Below are positions 35,303-45,500 of a DNA stretch of 64,000 nt, one piece after another. The position numbers were made by a program, and so were the translations under genes. The DNA is from Megalonaias nervosa. Its lineage: Eukaryota > Mollusca > Bivalvia > Unionida > Unionidae. Under the pieces are notes generated by a model, which worked only from the letters and a program-made list of their open reading frames with translations, had not been told where the DNA came from and made no database searches. The stretch is from positions 62,001 through 126,000 of the forward strand of contig JAECUM010000807.1 in NCBI GenBank assembly GCA_016617855.1. Direction: 5' to 3'. The stretch's first letter is position 1. Every line of letters begins with the position of its first letter.

Positions 35303-38300
35303 ATGAAACGATCGCATCATTTCGTAAAGAAAGGGGAAGAAAGTAAGAGACAGAAACGTGATTTATCGCCTCGCACAGTAGCTGAAGTCTTGGCTCAAAT
35401 TCATGCCAGCGATTTTGAAGATGAGATGAGTGAACCAGAATCCAGACCCAGAGAGTCTACATCCAACCAGAGTTTACCATCACCACCAGTAAACCCTGAA
35501 AAGTATTACCACATTCGAGAGACGGACAAACGCTCCTCCAGAAAATTTAGAACTACAGCCTACACGTACACGGTGAAGTTTAAAAAGCAGAGGGGTTCAT
35601 CACCAATGTGTGGGATTCTTTGTTAACCACACTGAAACAGCAATGTGAAGCCAAAGAAGACGATCGCTTGAGACTTTCCATTCACCACCACAGTTTGAAG
35701 TCCACCGTTTGGATCGAGTTTAGCAGTCCAGCAGAATTGACACCTTCCAAAGTCATGGACAAGATTCAACACATGCAACAATCCAACAACAAGTTTCACA
35801 TCACCGACGGAAAAGCGACACTGTTCATGACCCACGTGTCTCTTCCCCAAGGGAATGGACAAGCAAAAAGGTGTTATTGGTAGACGACCTTCGCAGCATC
35901 AAGCGCAGCCTCGTTCAAATTAACAACACTCAAGACCAGATGTGTTTCGCCCGTGCCATCGTTATGGGACGAACGTATGCTGAAAAGAACGACACGGTAG
36001 AATGGAAAAGAGCCTGGCAAACTATTCGAAAATCTAGCCGATCCAAACAACAAAGAGAAGCAGAACTCCTGTTACAGCAAGCGGGGATATTCATAGACAC
36101 CGCTTGTGGCGTTCCTGAAATGCAAAAGTTCCAAGACGTCTTGGCTCCACGCTACACCTTGAAAGTTCACCCTCGAGAAGTGCGCGGACTTCTGTTGTTT
36201 CGAGTCAAAAATTTCAAAGACGGAAAATACATTCACGTCTATCATCACGATGAACATTTCGATGCCATTACCAGTATCACTGCATTTCTGGGATACGGTT
36301 ATTACTGTGAGAAATGTGACTATGGCTATAAGAATCGAGAACAACACAAGCACTGTGGTTCGAAATGTGAGGGACGTTTGGCCTCTAAACCCTGTCATGA
36401 CGAAGGACAAGAACGTGTGCATTGCCCAGCTTGTCAGCGCACGTTTGTCAGCCCTGTCTGTTACCAACAACATCTAAAGACGCAAGGTTCACAGCAGAAA
36501 TGTGCTTGTCAGCTCCTGAGATTGTGCTCTACTTGTGGACAAGGCATACGTACCAACAGTGCCAAGGCGCACGTATGTTCAGGAAAGAGGCGATGTCACA
36601 TTTGTCGCCAAATCGTGGACTTAGAACACCAATGCCACATTCAAAAATACCAATCCAAACATGAAGAAGAAGGTAATGACAAGAAGAAAGGCCATTTCAT
36701 CTTTTTCGATTTCGAATGCATGCAAGAGACTGGCATTCACATTCCTAATTTCTGCGTGGCTCATCGAGCGTGAAAAGTGCATCCAAGAGCCTATCTTTAC
36801 TCATTGCCCTCACTGTAGCAAGATTCCTGGAGGACGTGAAAAAATCTTTCGGGAACCGAACACATTGGCCGATTTCGCCCAGTGGATTTTAGACGCTATC
36901 GACGAGACGTGGAGTCAAGAAGACATCGAACGTTACGGAGATTGTCATCGCTATGCCACGGTGATGGCTCACAAATTCTCGGGATACGATGGACAGTTTC
37001 TGTTGAGATACTATACGGAACAAAGTAATGAACGTCCTAAAGTGAATTTGATCGGAGCCAAAATCATTTCCATGCAAGTGGGACAAGTGCAGTTTAAAGA
37101 TTCGATGAGTTACTTGGCCATGCCTTTGAGTCGCATGCCTAAAACGTTTGGAATGACAGAAATGGCCAAAAGTTATTTTCCACACTTTTTCAATACCGAA
37201 GCCAATCAACACGCCGTTCTACCCATTTTCCTGAGGCTCACTACTACGATCCCGACAACATGCGTACTGAGCAACGAGAAGCTTTCTACGCTAGGTACCA
37301 CACTCACGCCTCGGACGCTTTCGAATTTCAGGAAGAAATGTTAAAATATTGTCGTTCCGACGTGGACATTTTACGGTGTTGCTGTGGAAAATTTCGAGAA
37401 CTGTTCATGGAGCACGGAGGGATCGACCCTTTGAAGGAAGCCTGCACCATTGCCAAAACGTGTTCCTTAGTGTACCGCCAACGATTCATGCCCGAAAAAA
37501 TCTTGGCTGTCATCAGTTCTTAAACGACGAACTTTGTCAAATATCAATACTCGGTCAAAACCCGACGCTGGCTACATTACTTGTGTGACAAGGAAGACAA
37601 ATGGATCCAACATGCCCGCAATGGAGGAGGCAAAAAAACCATCGGAACGTATTCGGTGGATGGCTGGGACTTAGAAAACCCCCAGATCGTGTACGAGTTT
37701 AACGGGTGCTTATTTCACGGTTGTCCCATTTGATACCATCAACGTGACACTAAAAATCAGTTTTTACAACGGACCATGGAAGACTTGTACCAGGCCACTT
37801 GTCAGCGGCGACTGAAGTTAGAAGAGCAAGGATACCAAGTGGTAGAAATGTGGGAACACGAGTACGATCAGCGATCGAAAACCGATCCCGAGTTTAAGCG
37901 CATCGTGGAAAGTTACAAGCTGGTGGACCCACTGAACCCGCGGAACACTTTGTACGGAGGACGGACGAATGCCACCTGTTTTGCTGTACCAAGCCGACGA
38001 GGAGAAAGGAGAAGAAATCAAATACTTGGACGTGTGTTCGCTATATCCGTTCGTGTGCAAACATTGTCACTTTCTCGCAAGGCACCCGCAATTGCTGACG
38101 GAACACATCGACGTGGAAAACATTCGACAATACGAAGGATTGATCAAGTGCAAAGTCTTGCCTCCCACGAATTTTTACCATCCCGTTTTACCACATCATT
38201 GCCAAGGAAAGCTGATGTTTCCCTTGTGTCGTACTTGTGCCGAAACGTGCAACTAAGACCAACCTTGTCAGCACACCCAGGAAGAACGAGCCTTAACGGG

Positions 38301-39357
38301 AACGTGGGTCAGCGTGGAATTGTTTAAAGCTCTGGACCTGGGATACCAACTGTTAGAAGTGTACGAAATTTACCACTTTCCCAAGACAAAAAAATACCAC
38401 AAGGGCGACGAGACTCAGAAAGGCATTTTCGCAGACTACGTGAATGCCTTTCTGAAACTGAAACAAGAAGCCAGCGGCTATCCTTCCTGGTGCCACACTC
38501 CCGAAGATCAAACAAAATTCAAAGAGAAATACTGGGAGCAGGAAGGCATCACTTTAGACCACATCGAGAAAAACGAAGGAAGGCGATCGTTTTCCAAAGT
38601 GATGTTAAATTGTCTGTGGGGTCTAATGGCACAACGACCGTGTTTACCCAAGACAGAGTATTTGACAGAACCTTCCCGCTACTTCCAGATGATTCACGAT
38701 AAAACCAAATACATGAAACACGTTGATGTCGTTCGTGAGGACTTGATCTTAGTCAATTAGGAAGAAGAACTGGACTTTGTAGAAGCCGACATATTTGGAA
38801 ATGTCATCATTGCGGCTTACGTGACAGCCCATGCTCGATTAAAACTGTACCAAGTTTTAGAACTGTTAGAAGATCGTGTGCTGTATTTTCACATGACAGT
38901 TGCATCTATATCGATCGTCTGGGTCAACAACATCCTAACATCGAAGGAGACCGTTTAGGAGCCTGGACGGACGAGCATCCCGACGACAAGATTCTAAGTT
39001 TTGCAAGTGGCGGTCCCAAAAATTGCGGCTACGAATACCGGGACAAACAAGGAGAAGTGCACACGGAGTGTAAAGTGAAAGGATTGACTCTCAATTATCG
39101 CACCAGTCAACTGGTGAACTTTGGCGTCTTGAACGAAGCCTTGCAGTCTGGACAGGATGGAAATTTTAAAGTGACCACCTATGAGCCGCACAAGATTGTA
39201 CGTTTACCCACACACCAAATCGTCAGTCGTCCCTTGGAAAAATTTCTATCAAATCGTGTACCAGAAGCGAGTACGGCTTCCCAACCACTTCACTTTACCG
39301 TACGGTCACGCTGATATTGGTCAGCATATAAAAAGGGAAAACTTCCAAGACCGATAG
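35303..39357 (+). pseudogene. PolB: Protein-primed family B DNA polymerase (Polinton type), multiply broken
   Basis: This gene replicated the element. The pieces in order are: an N-terminal region, a Cys/His-rich segment (CEKCDYGY to CHICRQIV, about 36305-36620), exonuclease motif I FIFFDFEC (about 36702), exo II-like KFSGYDGQFLLRYY (about 36973), exo III YCRSDVDILR (about 37348), FNGCLFHGCPI (about 37698), polymerase motif A YLDVCSLYPF (about 38022), motif B region KVMLNCLWG (about 38599) and the region of motif C near 38885-38910. Frame changes are seen near 35605, 35875, 36775, 37215, 37525, 37975, 38895 and 39247. In-frame stops lie at 37731, 38254 and 38758. The break near 38895 falls inside motif C itself, so catalysis is lost. 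Total length is about 1,350 codons. Confidence 0.93.
39327..39334 (+). promoter_or_regulatory. TATA box before the BIR gene
   Basis: TATAAAAA overlaps the 3' end of polB and stands 56 bp before ATG 39390, leaving room for a short leader. Confidence 0.65.
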
Positions 39358-39389
39358 TTTATTGTCACTACCAACACCAAGCGAGAAAG

Positions 39390-40010
39390 ATGAATCCTTT
39401 CACACAGCAAGTATCAAACGTAAGACTCAAGTCCAACGAGAAACTCGAGTATGATGCTGTGCCTTGCGATAGCAGGGATGCCGTACGCTATGACCACAGT
39501 GATTCAGTACATGGGAACTTTCCTATACCTACTATGGAAAATGATGCAATGCGTGTCAAACCTGACGGATGCAAAAGCGATGCCACTCGTCACCGTTCAC
39601 CTTTTCACTTTACTGGTTTTCATGGTGGATGTCATCATTATGAAACCATGCGTCTACCACCCTACGGATGTCATCCCAAACTGAGCAAACTCCTGCATAT
39701 TTCACCGTACCCTCATCGAAATGAACCTGTGAAAGACGAATATTCGTTCCCTGTGCGTTTGCCTGAATACTGCGAGTTTGAAAGTCGGATCCAAACCTTC
39801 CGATGAAAATGGCCAAAATATCTGGGAGGAACTACCCGCGAAGAATTAGCTAAAGCTGGATTTATCTACTTGGGCGAAGGGGATAAAGTCAAGTGCTTCA
39901 GTTGCGGTGTGTCACTTCACGAGTGGGAGAAGAAAGATTGCGATAACCTGGAACATGCTCGATGGTCTCCGGATTGTCACTACCTACCTTTAGTAGGACC
40001 TCGTCATTGA
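39390..40010 (+). pseudogene. BIR-domain (IAP-like) protein with one in-frame TGA
   Basis: The C-terminal 70 codons form a baculovirus IAP repeat. After ESRIQTFR and a TGA (39804-39806) comes KWPKYL, then LAKAGFIYLGEGDKVKCFSC, SLHEWEKKDCDNLEHARW and SPDCHYLPLVG, ending at TGA 40008-40010. The zinc ligands of the fold (Cys-x2-Cys, His, Cys) are all present. BIR domains bind caspases or IAP antagonists, so an anti-apoptotic role is plausible but inferred. The N-terminal part in this frame looks unlike protein; an overlapping frame at 39451-39684 encodes a hydrophobic, possibly two-span membrane peptide, so two genes may have been here. Confidence 0.85.
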
Positions 40011-40022
40011 AGTGGGTATACC

Positions 40023-40412
40023 ATGTTGCTTAAGAAACCAGCTGCTTGGCTAGGAGTCAAACGTTGGACAACACCTAGACAAGTATTTAAACCCCATCTA
40101 AAAAATAATCTTCAAACATTACCAAACGAATTGCAAGAGAAGATCTACAAGGACATTTGGCAGGGACTTGCCAGAGCAAAATCTCAATTTGTGACTGTAG
40201 AACTTTTATGTCGAGAAATTCACAAGAGGAAATTGACAAACGTCAACAAACAAGTCAGATTTCTCTGGATCAAGTGTGCGTTCATCCGAATATTCCGCTT
40301 TAGACCATTTACTTTTGAAGATTTTATTGACATTCTTGACCGTTTCCTCGAATGGCAGTGGCCAGAAATCACTCACTTTGTCCGTTACTTTCGCTCTAGG
40401 AGAAGTGACTGA
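40023..40412 (+). CDS. Hypothetical 129-residue protein, intact frame
   Basis: The frame is open from ATG 40023 to TGA 40412. Residues 31-46 (LQTLPNELQEKIYKDI) resemble an F-box start, where LP.E....I is typical, but the match is too short for a firm call. The C-terminal half is rich in Phe/Arg/Trp and ends FRSRRSD. No membrane span is visible. It starts 12 bp after the BIR gene. It is absent from the visible part of Polinton 2. I do not recognise the family. Confidence 0.55.
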   Translation: MLLKKPAAWLGVKRWTTPRQVFKPHLKNNLQTLPNELQEKIYKDIWQGLARAKSQFVTVELLCREIHKRKLTNVNKQVRFLWIKCAFIRIFRFRPFTFEDFIDILDRFLEWQWPEITHFVRYFRSRRSD

Positions 40413-40417
40413 CTGAC

Positions 40418-40513
40418 ATGGTCATGGAAACTTTACAAGAGAACATTCGTGGTTTGCCTGTGGAGTTGCGCACACCTGAGTACACTTATTGCCATCGACA
40501 AAAAGAGGTATAA
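40418..40513 (+). pseudogene. Remnant of a small protein with conserved C-terminus
   Basis: A 31-codon frame ends PEYTYCHRQKEV at TAA 40511-40513. In Polinton 2 the related frame at 59472-59648 ends KYTYYLRQKEV and is longer upstream, with a CVMC motif. The shared ending and different upstream parts suggest that copy 1 has lost most of this gene. The stop codon overlaps the next TATA box. Confidence 0.5.
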
Positions 40514-40516
40514 AAA
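40509..40516 (+). promoter_or_regulatory. TATA box, conserved in both Polintons
   Basis: AGAGGTATAAAAACGGACTACC is identical around 59640-59661. It is only 17 bp before ATG 40526, closer than usual, so the true start of the next gene may lie further down. Confidence 0.6.
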
Positions 40517-40525
40517 CGGACTACC

Positions 40526-41002
40526 ATGCCGCGACCTTTATCATTCGTGATACAACAGATTCCGTGGAAGAAAATCAATGACACTATTCAAACAGTGGAG
40601 GATTACCAACACCTATTATGAGAACTGTGTCCATTGAATTGGGGTCGACGTGTGGTGTGTGTCTTAGTGACTTACTTTCTGGGATTTCGTTTACCGCCGA
40701 TTCTTTGTGGACTCTTTACGAACAGTACATACCACTCCAAAAAAAACATGAAAGTGGTTCCTTTAAATGCACACGAAAAACTCATTCTGTTCAAAGCTTT
40801 GCGCTTCCATCTCGATAGTTCTCGACAACCTCTACAGGAAAGAAAGATTCGTCAACTTTTAGGTACTGAAGATGTGTACGATGATGTGTGTGAAGCTTGT
40901 GACTTACACCCTCACTGGAAAGATGTACGTGACTGGAAAACTTGGGGTTTCGAGGCTTGGACAAAAGAAGTGGCACACTATGCCCAAGATTTGTCATCCT
41001 AA
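40526..41002 (+). pseudogene. Hypothetical protein (one in-frame TGA)
   Basis: ATG 40526 opens MPRPLSFVIQQIPWKKINDT, meets TGA at 40619-40621 and continues openly to TAA 41000-41002. The later part has a hydrophobic stretch (VCVLVTYFLGFRLPPILCGL, one possible membrane span), HEKLILFKALRFHLD and a C-x2-C motif (CEACDLHPHW) followed by a Trp-rich end. The last 23 bases overlap the next gene. Polinton 2 lacks it through a deletion. I do not recognise the family. Confidence 0.5.
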
Positions 41003-41351
41003 AAAATTAAAACATTCAGTGAAAAAAGTAACTTTTAAACCAGTGTTAGTGACAGTGCCAGAAGAAGAAGAAGAAATCGTGACCGAGGAAAACCACTCTC
41101 TTCAGGACAGGACCGTTATCGACATCCCCGAAAGACCATTCCGGGAAGACACTTGTGTGACTGTGCCAAGGAGTGTAGAGACTCTAAGAACATTACACAC
41201 TGTCCCTACGATACCACCTCTTCATCACCACAAATATTGTTGTACAGAGACTTGTTTATATTCCAGTATGATCGTTTTGATGTGTCTTTTATTCATGTAT
41301 TTAACCATTTGGCTTTTATGTATTTTTGTCTTTCGTGTTGTTCACTTTTAA
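40980..41351 (+). CDS. Small C-terminally anchored membrane protein, conserved in both Polintons
   Basis: From ATG 40980 the 123-residue product has a basic start (PKKLKHSVKKVTFKP), an acidic patch (EEEEEIVTEE), a Cys-containing middle and a strongly hydrophobic C-terminal segment MIVLMCLLFMYLTIWLLCIF that should span a membrane. The middle and C-terminal parts are nearly identical at 59662-59934, including TVIDIPERPFRE and CCTETCLY, which argues for a real gene. AATAAA at 41359-41364 follows directly and the next TATA box is 17 bp later. Function is unknown; a virion or host-membrane role is possible. Confidence 0.7.
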   Translation: MPKICHPKKLKHSVKKVTFKPVLVTVPEEEEEIVTEENHSLQDRTVIDIPERPFREDTCVTVPRSVETLRTLHTVPTIPPLHHHKYCCTETCLYSSMIVLMCLLFMYLTIWLLCIFVFRVVHF

Positions 41352-41380
41352 AGATGGCAATAAACGTGTCCTGAAAAAAG

Positions 41381-41388
41381 TATAAAAA
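41381..41388 (+). promoter_or_regulatory. TATA box of the packaging ATPase gene
   Basis: TATAAAAACTCTTGTCTT stands 66 bp before ATG 41447 and is repeated almost exactly at 59963 before the second copy. Confidence 0.7.
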
Positions 41389-41446
41389 CTCTTGTCTTGT
41401 CTGTCTTCCTGTCAAAAGTGAAATTCCTTACACTACTACAACTACT

Positions 41447-42173
41447 ATGCCTACCTGTACTGTCTCTGCTCCCTCTTCATCCACTGTCAAAGTCATCGAC
41501 GAACACGTAGATCGGACTAGTTGGGAGGCCTTGTATCTTCGCCATCCCTTTAACATGCTCATTGCCGGACCTAGCGGTTCAGGCAAAACCGAATTTGTCA
41601 AACGTTTGATCGAACATAAACATCATTTGATCGATCGTCCACCTCAACGAATCGTGTGGTGTTACAAAGAGTGGCAATCAGCGTACAGCCTTCTGCGAGA
41701 AAGTCAAGGCGATTCCATCGTCTTTGTGGAAGGCATTCCTGGAGAAGACGACGGGATCGTATCTGACCCTAGTCAAACTCATTTGGTTATTTTTGACGAC
41801 ATGTTAGGAGAAGACGAAGAAGAAATTAAACTGGTTTACGCGCAAAGGGCATCATCGTAATGCCAGTGTCATTTACATCACCCAAAATTTGTTTCAACAA
41901 AGTAAAGCCCATCGTACCATCATTCTCAATGCTCATTACGTGGTGTTGTTTAAAAGCCCTAGAGATAAATCGCAAGTGCAAGTCTTAGCCAAACAGTTAG
42001 GAACGCCTTGGTTGACTCATGCGTACGACGATGCCACTCAAACCCCACACGCTTATTTACTCGTGGATTTAAAACCCACCGCTCCCGATTATTTGCGATT
42101 TCGTACCCATCTGTTTCACCACTGGTGCCAAGACGGAGGGAGTGTCGTGTACACGTCCCCTTCGTTGACTTAA
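41447..42173 (+). pseudogene. ATP: DNA-packaging ATPase (FtsK-HerA/A32 type), one frame break
   Basis: Residues 47-54 of the first frame are a perfect Walker A, GPSGSGKT, and THLVIFDDML is a Walker B with the acidic pair. This enzyme class pumps the genome into capsids. The first frame closes at 41860; a break near 41831, where this copy is 2 bp shorter than Polinton 2, shifts reading, and the C-terminal part (QLGTPWLTHAYDD to SVVYTSPSLT) continues in another frame to 42173. The total is about 240 codons, normal for Polinton ATPases. Only this break separates it from an open gene. Confidence 0.92.
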
Positions 42174-42198
42174 CAACAACCACAACAACCAAAAAATC

Positions 42199-42206
42199 TA
42201 TAAAAA
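42199..42206 (+). promoter_or_regulatory. TATA box before the basic protein gene
   Basis: TATAAAAACC stands 45 bp before ATG 42244. It favours that ATG over the in-frame ATG at 42217, which would lie above the expected transcription start. Confidence 0.65.
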
Positions 42207-42243
42207 CCTCGATCACATGGGGTCTGTCTCACACATCGTCAAC

Positions 42244-42650
42244 ATGACGTCACTTCAGTCTCATCTTCCCGTCAAATTGATTCGTGCCTTGTACGGTATC
42301 AGTCACGAAAAAAATCCACAAATACGTGCTCGTGTCTTAAAAGCTAGTCTCAAAGAAGTCTTACGATGGTTTACGGTGACAGCACGTCAATTACTGCAAG
42401 GCATCATTCAGATTCCACATCAAACCAAACGTTTTTTTGAGAGAAACAACGTAGCCTTGACGCAGCTAGCCGATCATAGCATCGACACTCAAACCAAAAA
42501 GCAAATCATTTTCAAACCTGGAGGTAGCGGTTCTCTAGGAGGTGTCATCATACATTCCCTCTTAAAATGGGATCCTAATGCTCCCAAAGTCCTCCCCAAG
42601 AATAAAGCCACGCCCAAACGTACACAGAAGAAAAAGAAAAAGAGTAACGA
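42244..42650 (+). pseudogene. Basic virion-type protein, 3' part deleted
   Basis: The frame begins MTSLQSHLPVKLIRALYGIS, continues with FFERNNVALTQLADHS, IIFKPGGSGSLGGVIIHSLL and a Lys-rich tract TPKRTQKKKKKS, then joins foreign sequence at about 42650. In Polinton 2 the same gene continues for about 100 more codons (to 61352). Here the join leads into the middle of a later gene, so about 1.75 kb is missing. The combination of a helical N-terminus, a Gly-rich patch and a basic tail suggests a DNA-binding core or minor virion protein; this is inference. Confidence 0.7.
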
Positions 42651-42995
42651 CTACCAACCCCAGCGGTCAAGACAGATGCAGCCCCACGGTTGCCTGAGGA
42701 AGAAGAGGCAAGAGAAGTCTTTCAAACACCGTCAGCAGCTCCCATCCCTAGTAAGATTGCAGCGTCCTTGTTGACCCCTTCCCCTGCACCACAACGAGAG
42801 GAACTTAAAGCTTGGGTTAAAAAGATGATGTCCACTCCACCTTCGACAGAAGTGAAAAAGAAAGAAGGGAAAGCAGAAGTAAAAAAAAGAAAAGAAGACC
42901 AAAGCCATTCTATTACCACCACCACCACCACCGCCGCCGCCACTACCACCAAAACTACCTTCGACTTCTACTCCTGTGGCACATCGGACACGTAA
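42651..42995 (+). pseudogene. C-terminal remnant of a Pro/Glu/Lys-rich protein
   Basis: This segment matches 62815-63135 of Polinton 2 closely (RLPEEEEAREVF there, MPEEEEAREVF here, then KIAASLLTPSP, REELKAWV, KKKEGKAEVKK). It lacks the coiled-coil N-terminal half present at 62520-62800. It continues with a run of CCA/CCG codons that reads Thr-, His- or Pro-rich depending on frame. The junction at about 42645-42655 marks the internal deletion of this copy. Confidence 0.65.
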
Positions 42996-43032
42996 AACCA
43001 TTTCTAAACCACTTCAGAGTACCATCAGCGAA

Positions 43033-44157
43033 GAGTGGATCACTTATTTGTAAAAAAAGGAGAAGGTGTTAGCCAGCATTTACTACGACCCATCCCATCC
43101 TGCAGGTTACGGAGGAGATTAGAAATTATATCTTGCTGCCAAAACTCGACTGAAAAGTGTCCGTTTACCTCAAGTGCAACGCTGGGTACAAGAACAAGCC
43201 ACGTACACCTTACACAAACCCATTCGACGAAAATTTTCCAGAAGTCGCACACGAGTGGAGGGTATCGATCATTAATGGCAAGCCGATTTTGCCGATGTCT
43301 CTCATTTGGCCACCTACAATCGTGGTTACAAATATTTGTTTTGTGTCATCGACGTCTTTTCCAAAGTTGCTTGGGTCGTGCCATTGACTTCCAAATCGAG
43401 CAGTGAGTTAGTGCGAGCCCTCAAACTGATGTTGAAACAAAGTGGGCGTCACCCTCTTCGATGGCAAACTGACAAGGGCACCGAATTTCTGAACCAAGCT
43501 TTCCAAAAAGAATTGAAGAAACGTGACATTCATTTTTTCACCACCGAGAATCACGAAACCAAAGCCAGCATCGTGGAACGTTTTCAACGCACCTTGAAAG
43601 AACGCATGTGGGAATATTTTACGCATCAACACGCTCTCAAGTACATCGATGTCTTCCCACACCTCGTCCAATCGTACAACCAATCTTACCATCGGAGCAT
43701 AGGACGTGCCCCCCCCAAGAAGTGACTCACGACAACAAAGTGAATTTTTCTTCGAGTGCCTGTTTGGTACGACCCCAACAGTAACTGTCCCCAAGAAAGG
43801 TGGAGTGTTGGTAGCAGGAGATTGGGTGCGCATTGGCAAAACTAAACGCACTTTCGACAAAGGTTACTTACCCAACTGGACCACCGAATTGTTTCGTGTC
43901 ACTGAACGTGTGCGTGGCCGTCCTCCACCCGTCTATAAATTGGAAGACATGAACGGGGAAGTGTTAAAAGGAACGTTTTACTTGCCCGAGTTACAACGTG
44001 TGACCAAAAAAGAAGACGACATGTACGAGATCGAAAGCATTCTCGATCGAAGAACCCGAAAAGTGGGACAACGACGTGTGAAAGAAGTCAAAGGATATTG
44101 GAAAGGATATCAGCCGAGTTTTGACTCTTGGATCAACGCTTCGCAATCATCAACTAT
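43033..44157 (+). pseudogene. INT: Retroviral-type integrase with chromodomain (Polinton INT)
   Basis: The N-terminal part is YYDPSHPAGYGG and VRLPQVQRWVQEQATYTLHK. The catalytic core has the first Asp in ADFADVSHL, the second in TDKGTEFLN and the Glu in KASIVERFQRTLKERMW (D,D-35-E type). A frame change near 43715 leads into the C-terminal domain (KGGVLVAGDWVRIGKTKRTF) and a chromodomain (YEIESILDRRTRKVG, KGYWKGYQPSFDSW). Integrase inserts the element; chromodomains bind modified histones. Stops interrupt it at about 43051, 43120 and 43273. At the last two, Polinton 2 has CAG and CAA, so C-to-T changes made them. Confidence 0.92.
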
Positions 44158-44162
44158 AAAAA
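44155..44162 (+). promoter_or_regulatory. TATA-like sequence before the two-span membrane protein
   Basis: ACTATAAAAAG lies at the end of the integrase gene, only 11 bp before ATG 44166. It is the same motif as elsewhere in the element but too close for that ATG, so either it serves another start or it is fortuitous. Confidence 0.4.
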
Positions 44163-44165
44163 GAA

Positions 44166-44579
44166 ATGACCATCATGCCTTTCAACACAGCCTCAGCTAC
44201 CGCAGTAACCACTCCTTCCCCCAGTTCTTCTCTGCAAGATCTACAAAAGCAACCCCTGTAGGTGTGGTGTGGAGAACGTGTGCCAAAAACGCAAATCGTC
44301 TTTTTCTGCCAAATCTTTGTGGTGTATTGTGTCATCGGTGCTGCCATTGCCAATTTGAGTTTGCAACAAGGAGACAAACAATTGTGGACCATTTTACTCA
44401 GCAGTTGCATCGGTTACCTTCTTCCCCATGCATCTCTGAAATATTCCTCTAACGGGAACAACAACGGGAGTCTTGCGTCCAACGTCAGTCCCCCTTCCAA
44501 CAGTCACCCTAACCATCCTCTCTTAGACACTCCTCTGACTTCCAGCGACTCCTCGGACACTAGAACTCTGGAATTATGA
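44166..44579 (+). pseudogene. Small two-span membrane protein (one in-frame TAG)
   Basis: The 137-codon frame from ATG 44166 has a Ser/Thr-rich start, a TAG at 44259-44261, then KTQIVFFCQIFVVYCVIGAA (membrane span 1) and LWTILLSSCIGYLLP (span 2), and ends in a Ser/Pro/Asn-rich tail. The stop TGA overlaps the next start in ATGA (44576-44579). Short proteins with two hydrophobic segments in viruses are often membrane-active, but I cannot name the family. It precedes the capsid block, which fits a late or virion role. Confidence 0.6.
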
Positions 44580-45487
44580 ACAACCAATTTTACTTAACGT
44601 TACCCAGTGACAGTTCCATGGAGGTGTTTCCCAATTACACCTTATGCTGTTACACGGCCAAATTACCTCAGGCCATTCAGTTGGATCACGAAGCCCATTG
44701 GGAAGTGGCTTTAGTGGAAATGATTCACCCTACACAAATCAAAAACATCGTAGAAAATCAAAACACTTTTACGGTAGAAGTTCATGACGAGCAAGTGCAA
44801 CAACACTTGGATGAACGCAGCAGTGTAGCTGACTCTTTGAAATCACAAGCCCCCAAAACTAAACGAACCACTTATCGGTAGAAAATTCCGCCAGGCTATT
44901 ATTTTAGTGGTCAACATTTGGTGAACTCTATTGCTGACAGGTTCAATAACGTGTTTGGCAAAGCCTTGAAGAAAACCAGAAAAAGTGTCAACATCGAATA
45001 CCACAAAATAGCTCGTCGCCTACTAGTGAAATTTTCAGAGGACAAAGTATTGGCCATTACATTTTGTCCTGAATTGTATGACATTTTGGGTGGAGACCCC
45101 AAGTTGATCAAGATTAGAAACGAAATACCAGCCGTGAACGGTAATTCGGATTTTGCGAAATATTTTCGATTCCCTGTAGAAATGAACCAAGGACTGAATT
45201 TGATCTTTGTGTACTCCGATGTGGCGGAGTACAACGTGGTGGGACACACCTCCGTACCGTTACTACGTGTCATTCCTTTCAAAGTGGATTCTGCCACGAA
45301 TGCTGACGGGGAAGGTGGAAACACCTATCACGTTCACCGCGAATTTGTACATACTCACTATTTGCCCGTCAGTAAGTCGTATTTCGACACTGTCAATATT
45401 ACTATAAAAGGAGATCTGGGACAAAATATTCCATTCACCAAAGGGAAAGTCAAAGCGAAACTCCATTTTCGCAAACGATTACTCTAA
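44576..45487 (+). pseudogene. mCP: Penton-like minor capsid protein (one in-frame TAG)
   Basis: The opening MNNQFYLTLPSDSSMEVFPN and TAKLPQAIQLDHEAHWEVAL is the characteristic start of Polinton minor capsid (penton-type jelly-roll) proteins. After TAG 44879-44881 the same frame continues through PPGYYFSGQHLVNSIADRF, VYSDVAEYNVVGHTSVPLLR and ITIKGDLGQNIPF to the end at 45487, about 303 codons in all. The protein should form the capsid vertices. One substitution separates it from an open frame. Its start overlaps the previous stop by 3 bases. Confidence 0.85.
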
Positions 45488-45500
45488 CCTTTTGTCAGTC

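Noticed and set aside
35623..37513. Minus-strand open frames opposite polymerase B
   Set aside because: They are shadows of the plus-strand coding bias; the conserved motifs are all on the plus strand.
39451..39684. Hydrophobic two-span frame overlapping the BIR gene
   Set aside because: It could be real, but no promoter spacing, homologue or second copy supports it, so it is mentioned only under the BIR gene.
42722..43001. Val- or Gly-rich minus-strand frames opposite the CCA-repeat region
   Set aside because: They arise from the simple CCA/CCG repeat and are absent as conserved proteins.
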